A stretch of 64,000 nt of DNA, taken from positions 1-64,000 of the forward strand of contig JABFQN010000008.1 of NCBI GenBank assembly GCA_019685555.1, in the 5' to 3' direction. Position numbers and translations under genes: made by a program. Under the pieces are notes generated by a model, which was given only the letters and a program-made list of their open reading frames with translations, did not search any database and was not told where the DNA came from. Shown one piece after another: positions 22,689 to 32,025 of this stretch. Every line of letters starts with the position of its first letter. Within the stretch, counting starts at the first letter, position 1. This DNA is from Candidatus Bathyarchaeota archaeon A05DMB-3 (GTDB taxonomy: Archaea > Thermoproteota > Bathyarchaeia > Bathyarchaeales > Bathycorpusculaceae).

Positions 22689-24221
22689 TTAGAAGTCGTA
22701 AAGTTTTGAGTATTTCTCTTCAAGGTATTTTATGTATGGTTTGACGTCCAGTTCTTTGTCTGTTATTTTCTTTATAAGGTCTGCTGGATCGTAGAGATTG
22801 CCATATCTATGAACATTGTTTACAAGCCAACTTTTTACTGGGCTGAAGTTTCCACGGCTAATTTGTTCTCTCCAGTTGGCTTGTTCTTTTTCCATTTGCA
22901 CTAGAATTTGCCCGCTGTATATGTTGCCTAACGCGTAGCTTGGGAAATAGCCGAACAATCCGCTGGCCCAATGGGTGTCTTGCATTACGCCTTCTGAGTC
23001 GTTTTCGATGGTCAAGCCTAAATAGTCTTTGTAGTTTTGATTCCATATTTCGGGAAGTTCTCCAACGCTTATTTTTTCGGCGAAAAGGTCTCTTTCAATG
23101 TTGAAGCGTATTATTATGTGGAGGCAGTATGTCACTTCATCTGCTTCAACTCGAATTTTTGAAGGTTTCACTTCATTTACTGCGTGGACAAAAGCGTTGA
23201 GGCTTACATCTGATAAAATGTTGCCTGTGATTTCCTTAAGTTTTGGCAGGAAATAGCTCCAAAACTCTTTTGATCTTCCAATGATGTTTTCTACAAAGCG
23301 GGACTGGGACTCGTGGAATCCCGATGAGCATGCTGTGCCGACGGGTTGGTAAATCCATTCTGGGTTTAGGTTTTGCTCGTAAATGGCGTGTCCAGCCTCG
23401 TGTAAGACTGAAAATATTGAAGAGGCAAAGTTGTTTTCATGGTAATGGGTTGTTATGCGCACATCGTCGTAATAGCCCGTTGTGAAGGGGTGTTCAGTTT
23501 CGTCGATTCTACCTCCAGCAGTGTTTGATTCTATGTCGTATTCAACGGTTTTGGCGAGTTCTTTTGCGATTTTGCGTTGAATTTCTATAGGGACTCTGCG
23601 CTGTAGAATGCTTGTGTCCGGTTTTTTCAGAGAAGCCTCGCATTTTCTCAATAGCAAGACAAGTCCCTCTTTTAGTTCGCCGAAAACTTTGGCTATGGCT
23701 TCAGCTGTCATTTTCGGCTCAAAAATGTCGATTAACGCGTCGTAAGGCGTTTTTGTCTGCTTAACTTCCATTAAGATTTCTGCAGCTTTCTTTTCTAACT
23801 CTAAAAGTTTTTCAAGTTCAGGTTTAAACATGGAAAAGTTTTTTGCAGCCTTTGCTTTTTTCCAGACATCTGTTGTTATCGCCCGCTGTTTTGCTATTGC
23901 CGCGACAAGTTCTTCTGGAAGCCTTGTCTGCTCATCATACTGCTTCTTTATTAAGTATATGTTTCTCTTTTGAATATGGCCCAGCTCTTCGTAATGTGGA
24001 CTGCGCATTATGTTGTCGAGCAGTTTCCCAATTTCAGGATCCGTGCTCATTCGATGCTCTATTGCACTAAGCAAAGCAAGCTGTTGACTTCTAATGTTTA
24101 TGGCTTTAGGAGGCATCATCGTCTCCATATCCCAATGTATAATGGACACGGCAGACTGAAAAATCAGCAAGTTCTTGACTTTATCCATCAGTTTCTTATA
24201 GCTGGATTCTAACACTTCCAT
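22689..24221 (-). CDS. M32 carboxypeptidase (Taq/Pfu type)
   Basis: Zinc metallocarboxypeptidase of the thermostable carboxypeptidase family, removing C-terminal residues from peptides. The HEAGHAIYEQ motif (HExxH, about residue 272) is followed by GFHESQSRFVEN with the third ligand Glu. Also visible: the N-terminal HWDMETMMPP motif and VRVEADEVTYCLHI, typical of M32. Its 510 residues are normal for the family. It ends 18 bases after the rpiA stop, convergent. Confidence 0.93.
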   Translation of the reverse strand: MEVLESSYKKLMDKVKNLLIFQSAVSIIHWDMETMMPPKAINIRSQQLALLSAIEHRMSTDPEIGKLLDNIMRSPHYEELGHIQKRNIYLIKKQYDEQTRLPEELVAAIAKQRAITTDVWKKAKAAKNFSMFKPELEKLLELEKKAAEILMEVKQTKTPYDALIDIFEPKMTAEAIAKVFGELKEGLVLLLRKCEASLKKPDTSILQRRVPIEIQRKIAKELAKTVEYDIESNTAGGRIDETEHPFTTGYYDDVRITTHYHENNFASSIFSVLHEAGHAIYEQNLNPEWIYQPVGTACSSGFHESQSRFVENIIGRSKEFWSYFLPKLKEITGNILSDVSLNAFVHAVNEVKPSKIRVEADEVTYCLHIIIRFNIERDLFAEKISVGELPEIWNQNYKDYLGLTIENDSEGVMQDTHWASGLFGYFPSYALGNIYSGQILVQMEKEQANWREQISRGNFSPVKSWLVNNVHRYGNLYDPADLIKKITDKELDVKPYIKYLEEKYSKLYDF

Positions 24222-24644
24222 ATATAGATCTCCAAACTGCTAAAGAGTAGGGATTAAGCTAAAACCTTATTTTAGCTTTAACCCACAAAAGCAAACTCTG
24301 GAGGACATTTGACAAGTTAATGTTTTTTAGGAAGCGCATATGAAAAGTGTATCGTGGCAGTCCAAAAAGTTGCCGGGTAGCCTATTTGCGCTGAAATTAT
24401 GGATTTCCCCCGCAAATCCTCTTTTTCTGTTAACAGCGACTATTAGAAGTCATCAAGATTTATTGTGGCATTTCGGGCATTTTAGGTAGTAGGCTGTTTT
24501 AGGTGTTTGAGTTGGGTCTGGTTTTGGATGAGGCATGCTGGGATGAGATGGGCATAGCCGCTGAAATGTTTCACAAAGATAAGCTTGAGCCGAGAAACAT
24601 TAAAATTTTGACAGCAATGAGGAGATACGAATTTCATTTTTTAC
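24222..24644. other. Intergenic region around dif-like site g
   Basis: Apart from site g (24423-24450) nothing firm is seen. A 66-codon frame at 24503-24703 overlaps the end of the opposite gene and lacks any recognisable domain. Confidence 0.4.
24423..24450. repeat. 28-bp dif-like site g
   Basis: Left arm TTTTCTGTTAA, centre CAGCGA, right arm CTATTAGAAGT. The 6-base centre is identical to that of site i at 34739. Confidence 0.6.
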
Positions 24645-25091
24645 TCAAGGTCTTTGACTCTTTAACTTGGCATGGATTCTGGGCAGAAAGTATGATAGCA
24701 TGAAGGCTATTAAAATTGTGATAATAATGAATAATGTTGCTACTTCCAGAATGAGGCTTCCAGTGATAACGTATCCATAAACAATAATTCCAAGGGATAC
24801 AGCTCCGAAAATCACTTCTAAGAACCTTTTTGCTCCTCCAAGTTCACTCTTAATGTAATACGAAAAGAAGAGCGAAATATTTCCAAATGCGATAGCCAAC
24901 CCAAAAACCATCATAACGATATCTCCAGAAAGAAAACCGCTCAAGAACATTGAAAAGCTCAGCATTACCCAAATACCCCAGCCAACTTGAACCCATCTAT
25001 CTATGCTCCTTCTGTAGAGCTTATAAGCTAAATATGAAAAGGTAGCAATTGATGTGAAGAACAAAGCAAGAAAAACAATGACCATGTCCAT
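24645..25091 (-). CDS. Multi-pass membrane protein
   Basis: 148 residues with four to five predicted transmembrane helices: MVIVFLALFFTSIATFSYL, a second around VGWGIWVMLSFSMFLSGFL, then IVMMVFGLAIAFGNISLFF, a fourth within EVIFGAVSLGIIVYGYVI and a fifth around ATLFIIITILIAFMLSYFL. A basic loop (LYRRSIDRW) follows helix 1. Unknown family. It is the only intact gene between sites g and h. Confidence 0.6.
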   Translation of the reverse strand: MDMVIVFLALFFTSIATFSYLAYKLYRRSIDRWVQVGWGIWVMLSFSMFLSGFLSGDIVMMVFGLAIAFGNISLFFSYYIKSELGGAKRFLEVIFGAVSLGIIVYGYVITGSLILEVATLFIIITILIAFMLSYFLPRIHAKLKSQRP

Positions 25092-25614
25092 ACAAAATCA
25101 CCTATTGAACACTCCTCTTCAAGCACCACACTGTAATTTTGTATTTTCAAAATAAAAACATTTCACATTATATCAACATCAACAATACTCTTAAATCTGG
25201 GAGTAAAAATCTCTTCATCCTGTAAGCTTATATCCAAAGTCGAAGTTAAGAGTTTAAAGCCTTTGCGGTGGAGGCCCCTTTAGATAGTTAGCTTTTAGTT
25301 GTTTCTGGAGTAATCGGCTACTTTATTTTACCCGCGCCCATTGAAAGGATGGTTGGTGCAGCAGCTTTAGCCTTGGCATTGCATACTACGTTCGCGTCAA
25401 AATTTGACCACCATGTCAGCGTATTTTCTAGGTCTAGGCATAGACAGAGCCACCTAAGAGGAAAATTAATAACAAACTAACTTTGATGAGCACAACCCCC
25501 ATTTTGTGGCTGAAAAATATACTTATACTCTCCATGCCCCCGCAAAAATTAATTATTTAACAGGAAATCCTAATAAGAAACACTTCCGTCTGGTTTTTGG
25601 CTTATGGAGTTTTA
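25092..25614. other. Intergenic region with a possible gene fragment
   Basis: An open stretch at about 25288-25479 (plus strand) encodes a hydrophobic segment containing GVIGYFILPAPIERMVGAAA and ends in a basic tail; it lacks a promoter and homology, so it is probably a remnant. Module copy B begins at 25525. Confidence 0.35.
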
Positions 25615-25745
25615 TGTTCTATTAACACTTCTTAATAGAACAGCCCAAAATGCCATTCTTAATAGAAAATTTTTCAAAAAGGCTAAAACGCCCAGAAATA
25701 AAGAGGTTTTCAGCCATACTATTTTTGGCTTCCATTAGATTTTTC
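25525..25745 (+). repeat. Recombinase-upstream module, copy B
   Basis: TATACTTATACTCTC at 25525, dif-like site h at 25615-25642, then TTAATAGAAAATTTTTC AAAAAGGC and AAATAAAGAGGTTTTCAGCC. It ends at the start of the recombinase pseudogene, so it is the natural context from which copies A and C are recognised. Confidence 0.6.
25615..25642. repeat. 28-bp dif-like site h (perfect inverted arms)
   Basis: Left arm TGTTCTATTAA and right arm TTAATAGAACA are exact reverse complements around CACTTC. It is the best example of the family, about 110 bases upstream of a recombinase pseudogene. Confidence 0.75.
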
Positions 25746-25751
25746 TATTGA

Positions 25752-26676
25752 ATGATGCAACAATCGTCATCAGAAATAGAGGAATTCCTATCAGCCCTTA
25801 GACCTGGAACCCGCCATATATACGCTAGGGGCTTGACCACATTCCAAGAGTTTTTGACTGCTCAAGGGTTGGACGTTGCCGGTTTCTTAAGGCTTGTTGA
25901 GGAGGACTTGCATAGGCCTAGGCTTCGAAAACCCGTGTAGCTCGCAAAACCCTAAACGCCTTCATCATCTACTTGCAGGACAGAGGCTATGCGCCAAAAT
26001 CCATAAACACTTATGTGGGAGCGGTTCAGTCGCTAGCCAAGTATTATGACATCCCTATCAGTATGCGCTTTATCAGCAGACCGCCAGCCAAAGCAGTTCA
26101 CAAAAAGCACCCATGGACTATTGAGGAGATAGGCATGTTTACGTCGTTAATGGACAACATTCAATACAAGTGTGTGGCAGCTTGCATCGTCCAAAGCGGT
26201 TTGAGCATATCGGATCTCTTAGGTCTGAGATACGGTGACATAAAAGGCGAATTTGAAAAGGGTATTACGCCACTCTGCTTGGGCCTTTCTAGGAAGAAGA
26301 CAAACATACCCTTCTTAACATTTTTGGGCAGCTGGGCTTTATCCCTTTTGAGGCGGCATTTGGATGGCAAAAACCTACAGGATGAAACGCCTTTATTCAC
26401 TGTTTCCACGAGGGCTGTGGATGGCTATTTTGCGAGAACAGCTACAAAGTTTAGTGGCGGAGAATTTGAGGGTAGAAACCCATACAGTCCTCATTCGCTT
26501 AGGGCTGCTTTTAGGATGATTCTCAGCGATCACAAGGTTGATCCGCTTTACATTGAGTTTTGGATGGGCCACAAGGTTCCAGAACAGCAATCGCCTATGT
26601 CAGTAAAAGCCGCGAAGGCTGGAGGGAAACATACCGCACATTGGCTGAGCCTTGGCTGACACCAAAACAAGCCTAA
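25752..26676 (+). pseudogene. Tyrosine recombinase pseudogene with two frameshifts
   Basis: The first part (25752-25940) reads through SALRPGTRHIYARGLTTF and ...VEEDLHRPR. Shifting one frame near 25925 continues as KTRVARKTLNAFIIYLQDRGYAPKS into 25973-26590. A second shift near 26591 is needed to reach AYVSKSREGWRETYRTLAEPW and the stop at 26674-26676; the lost part contains the presumed catalytic Tyr. HSLRAAFR (HxxR) and WMGHK are present, but the usual catalytic Arg is Ser in SGLSISDLLGL. It is related to, but distinct from, the intact recombinase at 354-1550 and lacks its zinc ribbon. Confidence 0.8.
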
Positions 26677-27010
26677 ACTCATTTAATGTCCTCTAACCTG
26701 AGTTTTTGAATGGAGTTTTCAAATCATTCGATAAACTGTAGATCCACATCTCCGCATTTTAGCAACTACTCACCTAAGTCTACTTTAAGCTGAAATTTTC
26801 TGAGGGCATGCTTGACTATGGCGTCTGCCCAGCCCGAAAACAGAAAAAAGGGAATTTGCGGGAGATTTCGCCATAATGTGGCAGGTTCAAATACCAGCTA
26901 CCCACCAATACCGTGGCCAAGAGCGCTGGGGTTAGAGCAGTCTTTTTTACCGTGTCTCACCAAACCTTTTAAACATCTGCATTAAAGAATAAGAGATGTG
27001 AAGATGGAAA
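26677..27010. other. Intergenic region before the radical SAM gene
   Basis: No gene seen. TTTTAAAC near 26967-26974 is a plausible TATA box, about 40 bases before the radical SAM start. A tRNA T-loop-like GGTTCAAATACC at about 26883 has no supporting stems. Confidence 0.4.
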
Positions 27011-28441
27011 ATGAAGTTTTCATTCATAAATCCAGGTCCAAACCCAGAGGTTTCAATGAGAGAGGCAAAGAAAATGATGGGGGCGGCTCCTCCTCTTGGC
27101 TTGTTATACATAGCTGCTGTCCTCGAAAATGAGGGGGTTGAAGTTTCACTTTTAGACCAGTCGGCTATGGGGCTTTCGATAAAGGGTGTTGTTGACTGGG
27201 TGAAAAAAGAGGACCCGGAAATTCTTGGGTTCTCTACGTTAAATGTTTCAGGCCGCAATGCAGTGTTGATTGCGGAGGCGGTGAAGAGGGAAAACCCCGA
27301 TTTGATTATAGTTTTTGGTAATTTTTATGCAACCTTTAACGCGGAAAGAATTCTTAAAAAGCATCCTTCGGTGGATGTGATTGTTCGAGGAGAAGGAGAA
27401 CACACAGCCTTAGAGCTTGTAAAATGTTTAGAAAAGGGGGGAAGCTTCAAAGAAGCTTCTGGAATAACCTTTAGGTGGAAAAAACGTGTGGTTTCCACCG
27501 CGGATAGGCCGTTGATTAAGGACCTTGACGCTATACCTTTTCCAGACCGCAGTCTTCTAAAAGTGGAATATCACAATACAACTGCTGGAATAAATGTAGC
27601 TCCCAAAAAGTTCACCAGCTTTGTTTCTTCCCGCGGGTGCGTCTTTCAATGTCGTTTCTGCGGATGCCGGAGGTTAGCCCGCAACCTTTGGAGGCCAAGG
27701 TCTGTGGAGAACATACTTGAAGAGCTTCACCTTTTAGCCAGTGAAGGTTATAGGCAGATAATGTTTGTGGATGACAACTTCACGTTGAACCCTAAAAGGG
27801 TGATTAAGCTATGCCAAAGGATGCGGCAAGAAAAGGTGGGCATAGAATGGATTTGTGAGGGAAGAGTTGACCGTTGCTCCTATGACATGATGCAGGAAAT
27901 GGTGAAAGCCAACTGCAAAATGATATATTTTGGAATAGAAAGCGCCAACCAGAAGGTTTTAGACTACTACAACAAACAAACAACCCCAGAGCAAGCTGAA
28001 GTCGCAGTGAAAAACGCCAGAAAAGCCGGAGTAGACGTCATAGTTGGCTCCTTTATTTTAGGCGCCCCAAACGAAACTAGGCGAGAAATTCAAAACACTC
28101 TAAAGTTTGCAGAAAAACTGAATGTGGACATCCCTCAGTTCAACATCCTCGCAGCCTTTCCAGGAACTGACATATGGGAAGAACTTAAAATGAAGGGCTT
28201 TCTAAACGAAGACCAACACTGGGAGACTGGAATTTTGGTGCCCGACTTTCATCCAGACACTGTGCCATGCAGTGAAATTGAAAGAATGATTCATGAAAAT
28301 TACCGGCATTTTCTCCTTCGCCCAAGATACATTCTGACGCAGGGAGCCCGAATGCTGACAAGCTCTTATCGCTTTAATCTTTTGGTTAACAATTTAACAC
28401 GGATAGACACGATATCTGAAAGCGTTCGCCTCATAATCTAA
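27011..28441 (+). CDS. B12-binding radical SAM protein
   Basis: 476 residues. The N-terminal B12-binding Rossmann domain (about 20-150) contains PPLGLLYIAAVLE and LLDQSAM. The radical SAM domain starts with CVFQCRFCGC, the CxxxCxxC cluster motif (about residue 210), followed by a TIM-barrel with FVDDNFTLNP and YFGIESAN. This class (often called BchE/P-methylase-like) performs methyl transfers or ring rearrangements; the substrate cannot be told. The gene precedes a membrane glycosyltransferase by 200 bases, which might hint at lipid or envelope chemistry. Confidence 0.88.
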   Translation: MKFSFINPGPNPEVSMREAKKMMGAAPPLGLLYIAAVLENEGVEVSLLDQSAMGLSIKGVVDWVKKEDPEILGFSTLNVSGRNAVLIAEAVKRENPDLIIVFGNFYATFNAERILKKHPSVDVIVRGEGEHTALELVKCLEKGGSFKEASGITFRWKKRVVSTADRPLIKDLDAIPFPDRSLLKVEYHNTTAGINVAPKKFTSFVSSRGCVFQCRFCGCRRLARNLWRPRSVENILEELHLLASEGYRQIMFVDDNFTLNPKRVIKLCQRMRQEKVGIEWICEGRVDRCSYDMMQEMVKANCKMIYFGIESANQKVLDYYNKQTTPEQAEVAVKNARKAGVDVIVGSFILGAPNETRREIQNTLKFAEKLNVDIPQFNILAAFPGTDIWEELKMKGFLNEDQHWETGILVPDFHPDTVPCSEIERMIHENYRHFLLRPRYILTQGARMLTSSYRFNLLVNNLTRIDTISESVRLII

Positions 28442-28640
28442 AATGAAAATTTTGGAACTTGCCCCACAATCCCCTGCAATTTCGCGTTACTTTTATAAAA
28501 TTAGTAGTTTGTTAGCAAGTTTCCTCAGTATTTGTTATGGCAAACTCCCGCGAAAGCTTCCCCTTGATAAACAAAGCTTATTTGCATGCGTCTAAAATTA
28601 GTTTAGCGTGTAATCGTGTGTGAAGCCAAAAATTGGTTAA

Positions 28641-29819
28641 ATGATGGAGCTTCGGAGAGCTGTCTATTCAATGTTTAAGAGTTTAGGCTTGGAGCACAGT
28701 TCGACGGATGTTGGAAAGGTAAAGATTAGCGTTTTCATACCAGTTTATGAAAGTTCAGAATTGTTGGAGCCTTTGCTGGAGAAGTTAACAAGCGACGGAT
28801 GCGATGATAAAGAGATTTTTGTTGCTATAGACAAGCCTAATGAGAAATCCGTGAGGATTTCGGAGCGTTACCACGGCAAAGTGCATTTTCTTTTAAGCAA
28901 TCAGAGAAGGGGAAAAGTGGAAGCCTTAAACAGTGCCGTGAAAATGTCCCATGGAGAAATCCTCGTTTTTCTGGATGCTGATGTGAAAATCGGCGACTGT
29001 AAAGATTTTTTGGAAGCCATAAGAAGGGAGATGGCGGAAACCGACATTCTTGACTTAAAGAAGAAGATTATCCCAGAATCCTTCATTTCGAGAATGGTGA
29101 ATTATGAGTATACTGGCTCGAACTTTGCGAGTTACCTCTACTCAAGACTTGTGCGGAAATGCTTCTGTGTTGGTGGAACAGCCTTCGCAATTAGAAGGGA
29201 AGCCTTCGAAGAAGTTGGAGGCTTTTCAAAAGTTGTTTCCGAAGACTTGGACCTAGCCCTTAAAACTCTTCTTAAAAATAAACGGTTCAAATATGCCGAG
29301 AAAATTGAAGTTTATACAAAGGCGCCTTCAAACTGGAAAAGCTGGTTTACCCAGAGGAAGAGGTGGGGGATAGGTACTGGTTTATGGATTAAGGAACACT
29401 GGAAAAAGTTGGTGAGGTATATAGCAAAATACCCTCATGTGGCGCTTCCATGCGCCCTAATCCTTTTTCCAACAATTGTTCCATTGCTGTTCAACTATAT
29501 CTGCTCTGTCTTTCTAAATTTTCAGATTCTTAATTTTGTTCCGCCCGTTTTAGCGGCGCAGTTGAGTTTTTCTCTTCCGCCCGTGATTTCTGTTTCAGTT
29601 TTGTCCATTATTTTTACGGGTTTGACAAACTTCTTTTTGGGTTTCATAGCGTTTGCAGCCATTTTTTATGCGGTTTCAAAGAGGCTGAATTTCCGCTTCA
29701 ATATTGCGGAATTCTTCATATATTATTTTGTTTATCAGCCCATATCTGCCCTCGTACTTTTGGTTGGTATAATACAGGCTTTTCTATCTTCAAACCATAA
29801 GTTAGACTGGAAGGTTTAA
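28641..29819 (+). CDS. Membrane-bound family 2 glycosyltransferase
   Basis: 392 residues. The GT-A domain covers about 25-255: VFIPVYESSELLEPLL, metal-binding VFLDADVKIG (DAD), SEDLDLALK as the acceptor-base ED motif and QRKRWGIG (Q-x-x-RW) as in processive transferases. Three to four C-terminal helices follow (LPCALILFPTIVPLLF and others). Likely makes or extends a glycan at the cytoplasmic face of the membrane. Substrate unknown. Confidence 0.88.
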   Translation: MMELRRAVYSMFKSLGLEHSSTDVGKVKISVFIPVYESSELLEPLLEKLTSDGCDDKEIFVAIDKPNEKSVRISERYHGKVHFLLSNQRRGKVEALNSAVKMSHGEILVFLDADVKIGDCKDFLEAIRREMAETDILDLKKKIIPESFISRMVNYEYTGSNFASYLYSRLVRKCFCVGGTAFAIRREAFEEVGGFSKVVSEDLDLALKTLLKNKRFKYAEKIEVYTKAPSNWKSWFTQRKRWGIGTGLWIKEHWKKLVRYIAKYPHVALPCALILFPTIVPLLFNYICSVFLNFQILNFVPPVLAAQLSFSLPPVISVSVLSIIFTGLTNFFLGFIAFAAIFYAVSKRLNFRFNIAEFFIYYFVYQPISALVLLVGIIQAFLSSNHKLDWKV

Positions 29820-29875
29820 TCTGCGAAAATGTTTAAATAAACTATTGCGGTTTGCTTGAGTCGGTTGGAGGCTGG

Positions 29876-30613
29876 ATGTCAACGAGTTGGGCTATAGAGG
29901 CTTCAGAAGTTACTAAGGTTTTTGGCAGCATCCACGCTTTAGACGGTTTAAGCTTCACAGTTAAGCCTGGAGAGGTTTATGGGCTTATTGGTCCCAACGG
30001 TGCTGGAAAAACCACCGCCCTAAGAATAGTTTCAACGCTGCTTTTGCCCACTTCTGGCAGTGTGAAAGTTTTCGGGTTGGATGTTGTCCAGAAGGCTGCT
30101 GAAGTTCGCAAGATAATCTCCTATCTTCCAGAAGATGCTGGTGCTTATCGATATCTTTCAGGGTGGGAATATCTGGAGTTTATGGCGAAGTTTAACGCCC
30201 AAAACAGGGAAGAAGCCTGTGCGATGGTTAGGGAGGCAGCTGAAATATCTGGTTTGGGCGATCGCTTGAAGGATAAGACTAAAGCCTACAGTAAGGGAAT
30301 GAAGCGGAGGCTTTTAGTTGCAAGGGCGCTTATGCTTAAGCCTAAACTGGCGATTTTAGATGAGCCTACAAGCGGTTTAGACGTCATCCACTCCTACCAC
30401 GTTAGGGAAATCATAAAGAGGTATGTTAGGGAACACGGCGTAACAGTGCTTCTTTCAAGCCACAACATGTTAGAGGTGGAACACCTCTGCGACAGAGTAG
30501 CCCTAATCAACAAGGGCAAGCTTGTGGCTGAAGGCGCCCCCAGAGAGCTTAAGGAAAAGTTTGGATGCACAAACTTGGAAGAGGTTTTCGCAAAGGTGGT
30601 GAAAATTGCTTAA
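29876..30613 (+). CDS. ABC-2 type transporter ATP-binding subunit
   Basis: About 245 residues from ATG 29876 (an upstream TTG at 29852 would add eight). Walker A GPNGAGKT, Q-loop region SYLPEDAGAY, signature YSKGMKRR (variant of LSGGQ), Walker B LAILDEPTSGLD and the H-loop in LLSSHNM are all present. The pattern is that of the CcmA/NatA group that drives ABC-2 permeases. It overlaps the permease gene by 8 bases. Confidence 0.92.
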   Translation: MSTSWAIEASEVTKVFGSIHALDGLSFTVKPGEVYGLIGPNGAGKTTALRIVSTLLLPTSGSVKVFGLDVVQKAAEVRKIISYLPEDAGAYRYLSGWEYLEFMAKFNAQNREEACAMVREAAEISGLGDRLKDKTKAYSKGMKRRLLVARALMLKPKLAILDEPTSGLDVIHSYHVREIIKRYVREHGVTVLLSSHNMLEVEHLCDRVALINKGKLVAEGAPRELKEKFGCTNLEEVFAKVVKIA

Positions 30614-31898
30614 AGGCTTCGGAAATTTCCTCCTGAAAGAGCTTAAAGAGCTGGCAAGAGACCCGAAAATCCTATTAGGCATGATAGTTGTGCCACTTAT
30701 CATGTTTCCAGTCCTAGGCGGAATAATGGGTTATGCAGTGCAAACAGCCCAAGAACAAGCCATAAAAGCTTCATTGATTGTTGTAGACAACGACTGTGGA
30801 AACTGGTCCAGCGTGTTTATAGGCTTTTTGAAAGGCTTGAATGTCACGGTTTACGTTGAAAACAACACAAAATTGGATAATGAAAAGGTCTTGGAACTGC
30901 TGTCCAGGTACAACACTACACAGATTCTGGAGATTCCAGAAGGATTCAGCCAAAATGTAACAGTTCACTTTAGCAATTCCAACGTGAAGGCTTCCCTAAG
31001 GTTTTATGGCGTCTTACGCGGGACAGGCGTCTTTGAAAGCGTCGGCTCCTCTGTGGTTGACGCCTTGATAAATCAGTTTAATAGGGCTGTAGCTCCGGAT
31101 ATCTTGTACTCTGAAAAAGCAACGGTTATTAAGGGTGAAATTAAGTATGGTGTAGACCCAGCCACTATTTCTGGACTTTTGATGTCGCAATCCATAGCCT
31201 TGCCAATCACGATACTTATTTTGCTTATGTATGCTGTTCAAATTGCCGCCACTTCAGTTGCTATGGAGAAGGAAGAGAAGACCCTTGAAACGCTTTTGAC
31301 GCTGCCCATGGATCGCCTTGCGATTCTCTGGGGGAAGCTTTCCAGCTCAATTATTGTTGCGGCTGTCGGTGCCATCGCCTACATGGCTGGCTACAGCTAT
31401 GTGTTAGGCTCTGCTATGGCTGGGATTCCCGTTGGCTTAAACTTGGATTTGGCTGCTTTGGGACTCACACCGTCGGTTTTTGGCTATTTGCTTTTAGGTT
31501 TAACCCTTTTCGTTACGATGCTTTCAGCTTTGGCTTTGGCTGTTATAATGTCGGCTTTCGCTGAAGACGTTAGGAGCGCCCAGTCTTTTGTAAGCTACAT
31601 TTATCCGCTGATTTTTCTCCCATCCATCGCTTTAATATATTTGGATATTAACACTTTGCCCTTCGCTTTGAGGCTTGTTTTTTATGCTATTCCCTTCAGC
31701 CACCCAGTTATAGCTTCAAAAGCTGTTATAATGGGAGATTACTGGACTGTTGTTTTTGGCATAGTTTACGTTTCAGCCTTCACGCTAGTTGTCATGTATG
31801 CGGCCTCAAAGTTTTTTGCAACAGAGAAAATCCTCACAGCAAAACTAAAATTCAAAGGGTTGAAAAGGCGGGAAGCAAAACCCACCGAAGAAATTTAG
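30606..31898 (+). CDS. ABC-2 type transporter permease
   Basis: 430 residues of the NatB-like ABC-2 family. An N-terminal helix (about 22-45, PLIMFPVLGGIMGYAV) precedes a large extracytoplasmic domain (about 50-195) rich in Asn. Five C-terminal helices follow, with MEKEEKTLETLLTLPM between the first two: this EKE-LL motif is typical of ABC-2 exporters. It forms an exporter with the ATPase encoded just upstream. Cargo unknown. Confidence 0.88.
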   Translation: MLKGFGNFLLKELKELARDPKILLGMIVVPLIMFPVLGGIMGYAVQTAQEQAIKASLIVVDNDCGNWSSVFIGFLKGLNVTVYVENNTKLDNEKVLELLSRYNTTQILEIPEGFSQNVTVHFSNSNVKASLRFYGVLRGTGVFESVGSSVVDALINQFNRAVAPDILYSEKATVIKGEIKYGVDPATISGLLMSQSIALPITILILLMYAVQIAATSVAMEKEEKTLETLLTLPMDRLAILWGKLSSSIIVAAVGAIAYMAGYSYVLGSAMAGIPVGLNLDLAALGLTPSVFGYLLLGLTLFVTMLSALALAVIMSAFAEDVRSAQSFVSYIYPLIFLPSIALIYLDINTLPFALRLVFYAIPFSHPVIASKAVIMGDYWTVVFGIVYVSAFTLVVMYAASKFFATEKILTAKLKFKGLKRREAKPTEEI

Positions 31899-32025
31899 AT
31901 GAAAGTTTTCGTCGATCGCCTATCAACAATGTTTTAATTTTAACATAACTTTCCGCTTGCGAATTCCAAACTTGAGGTAAAAGCTTTTCCAGAAAACACA
32001 CCATATTATCCACCGGTGATTTGGT

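Noticed and set aside
24503-24703. 66-codon frame starting FELGLVLDEACWDEMGIAAE
   Set aside because: It overlaps the 3' end of the opposite membrane-protein gene and has no recognisable domain; at most a fragment.
26870-26920. Possible tRNA because of GGTTCAAATACC
   Set aside because: Neither the T stem nor an acceptor stem pairs; likely chance.
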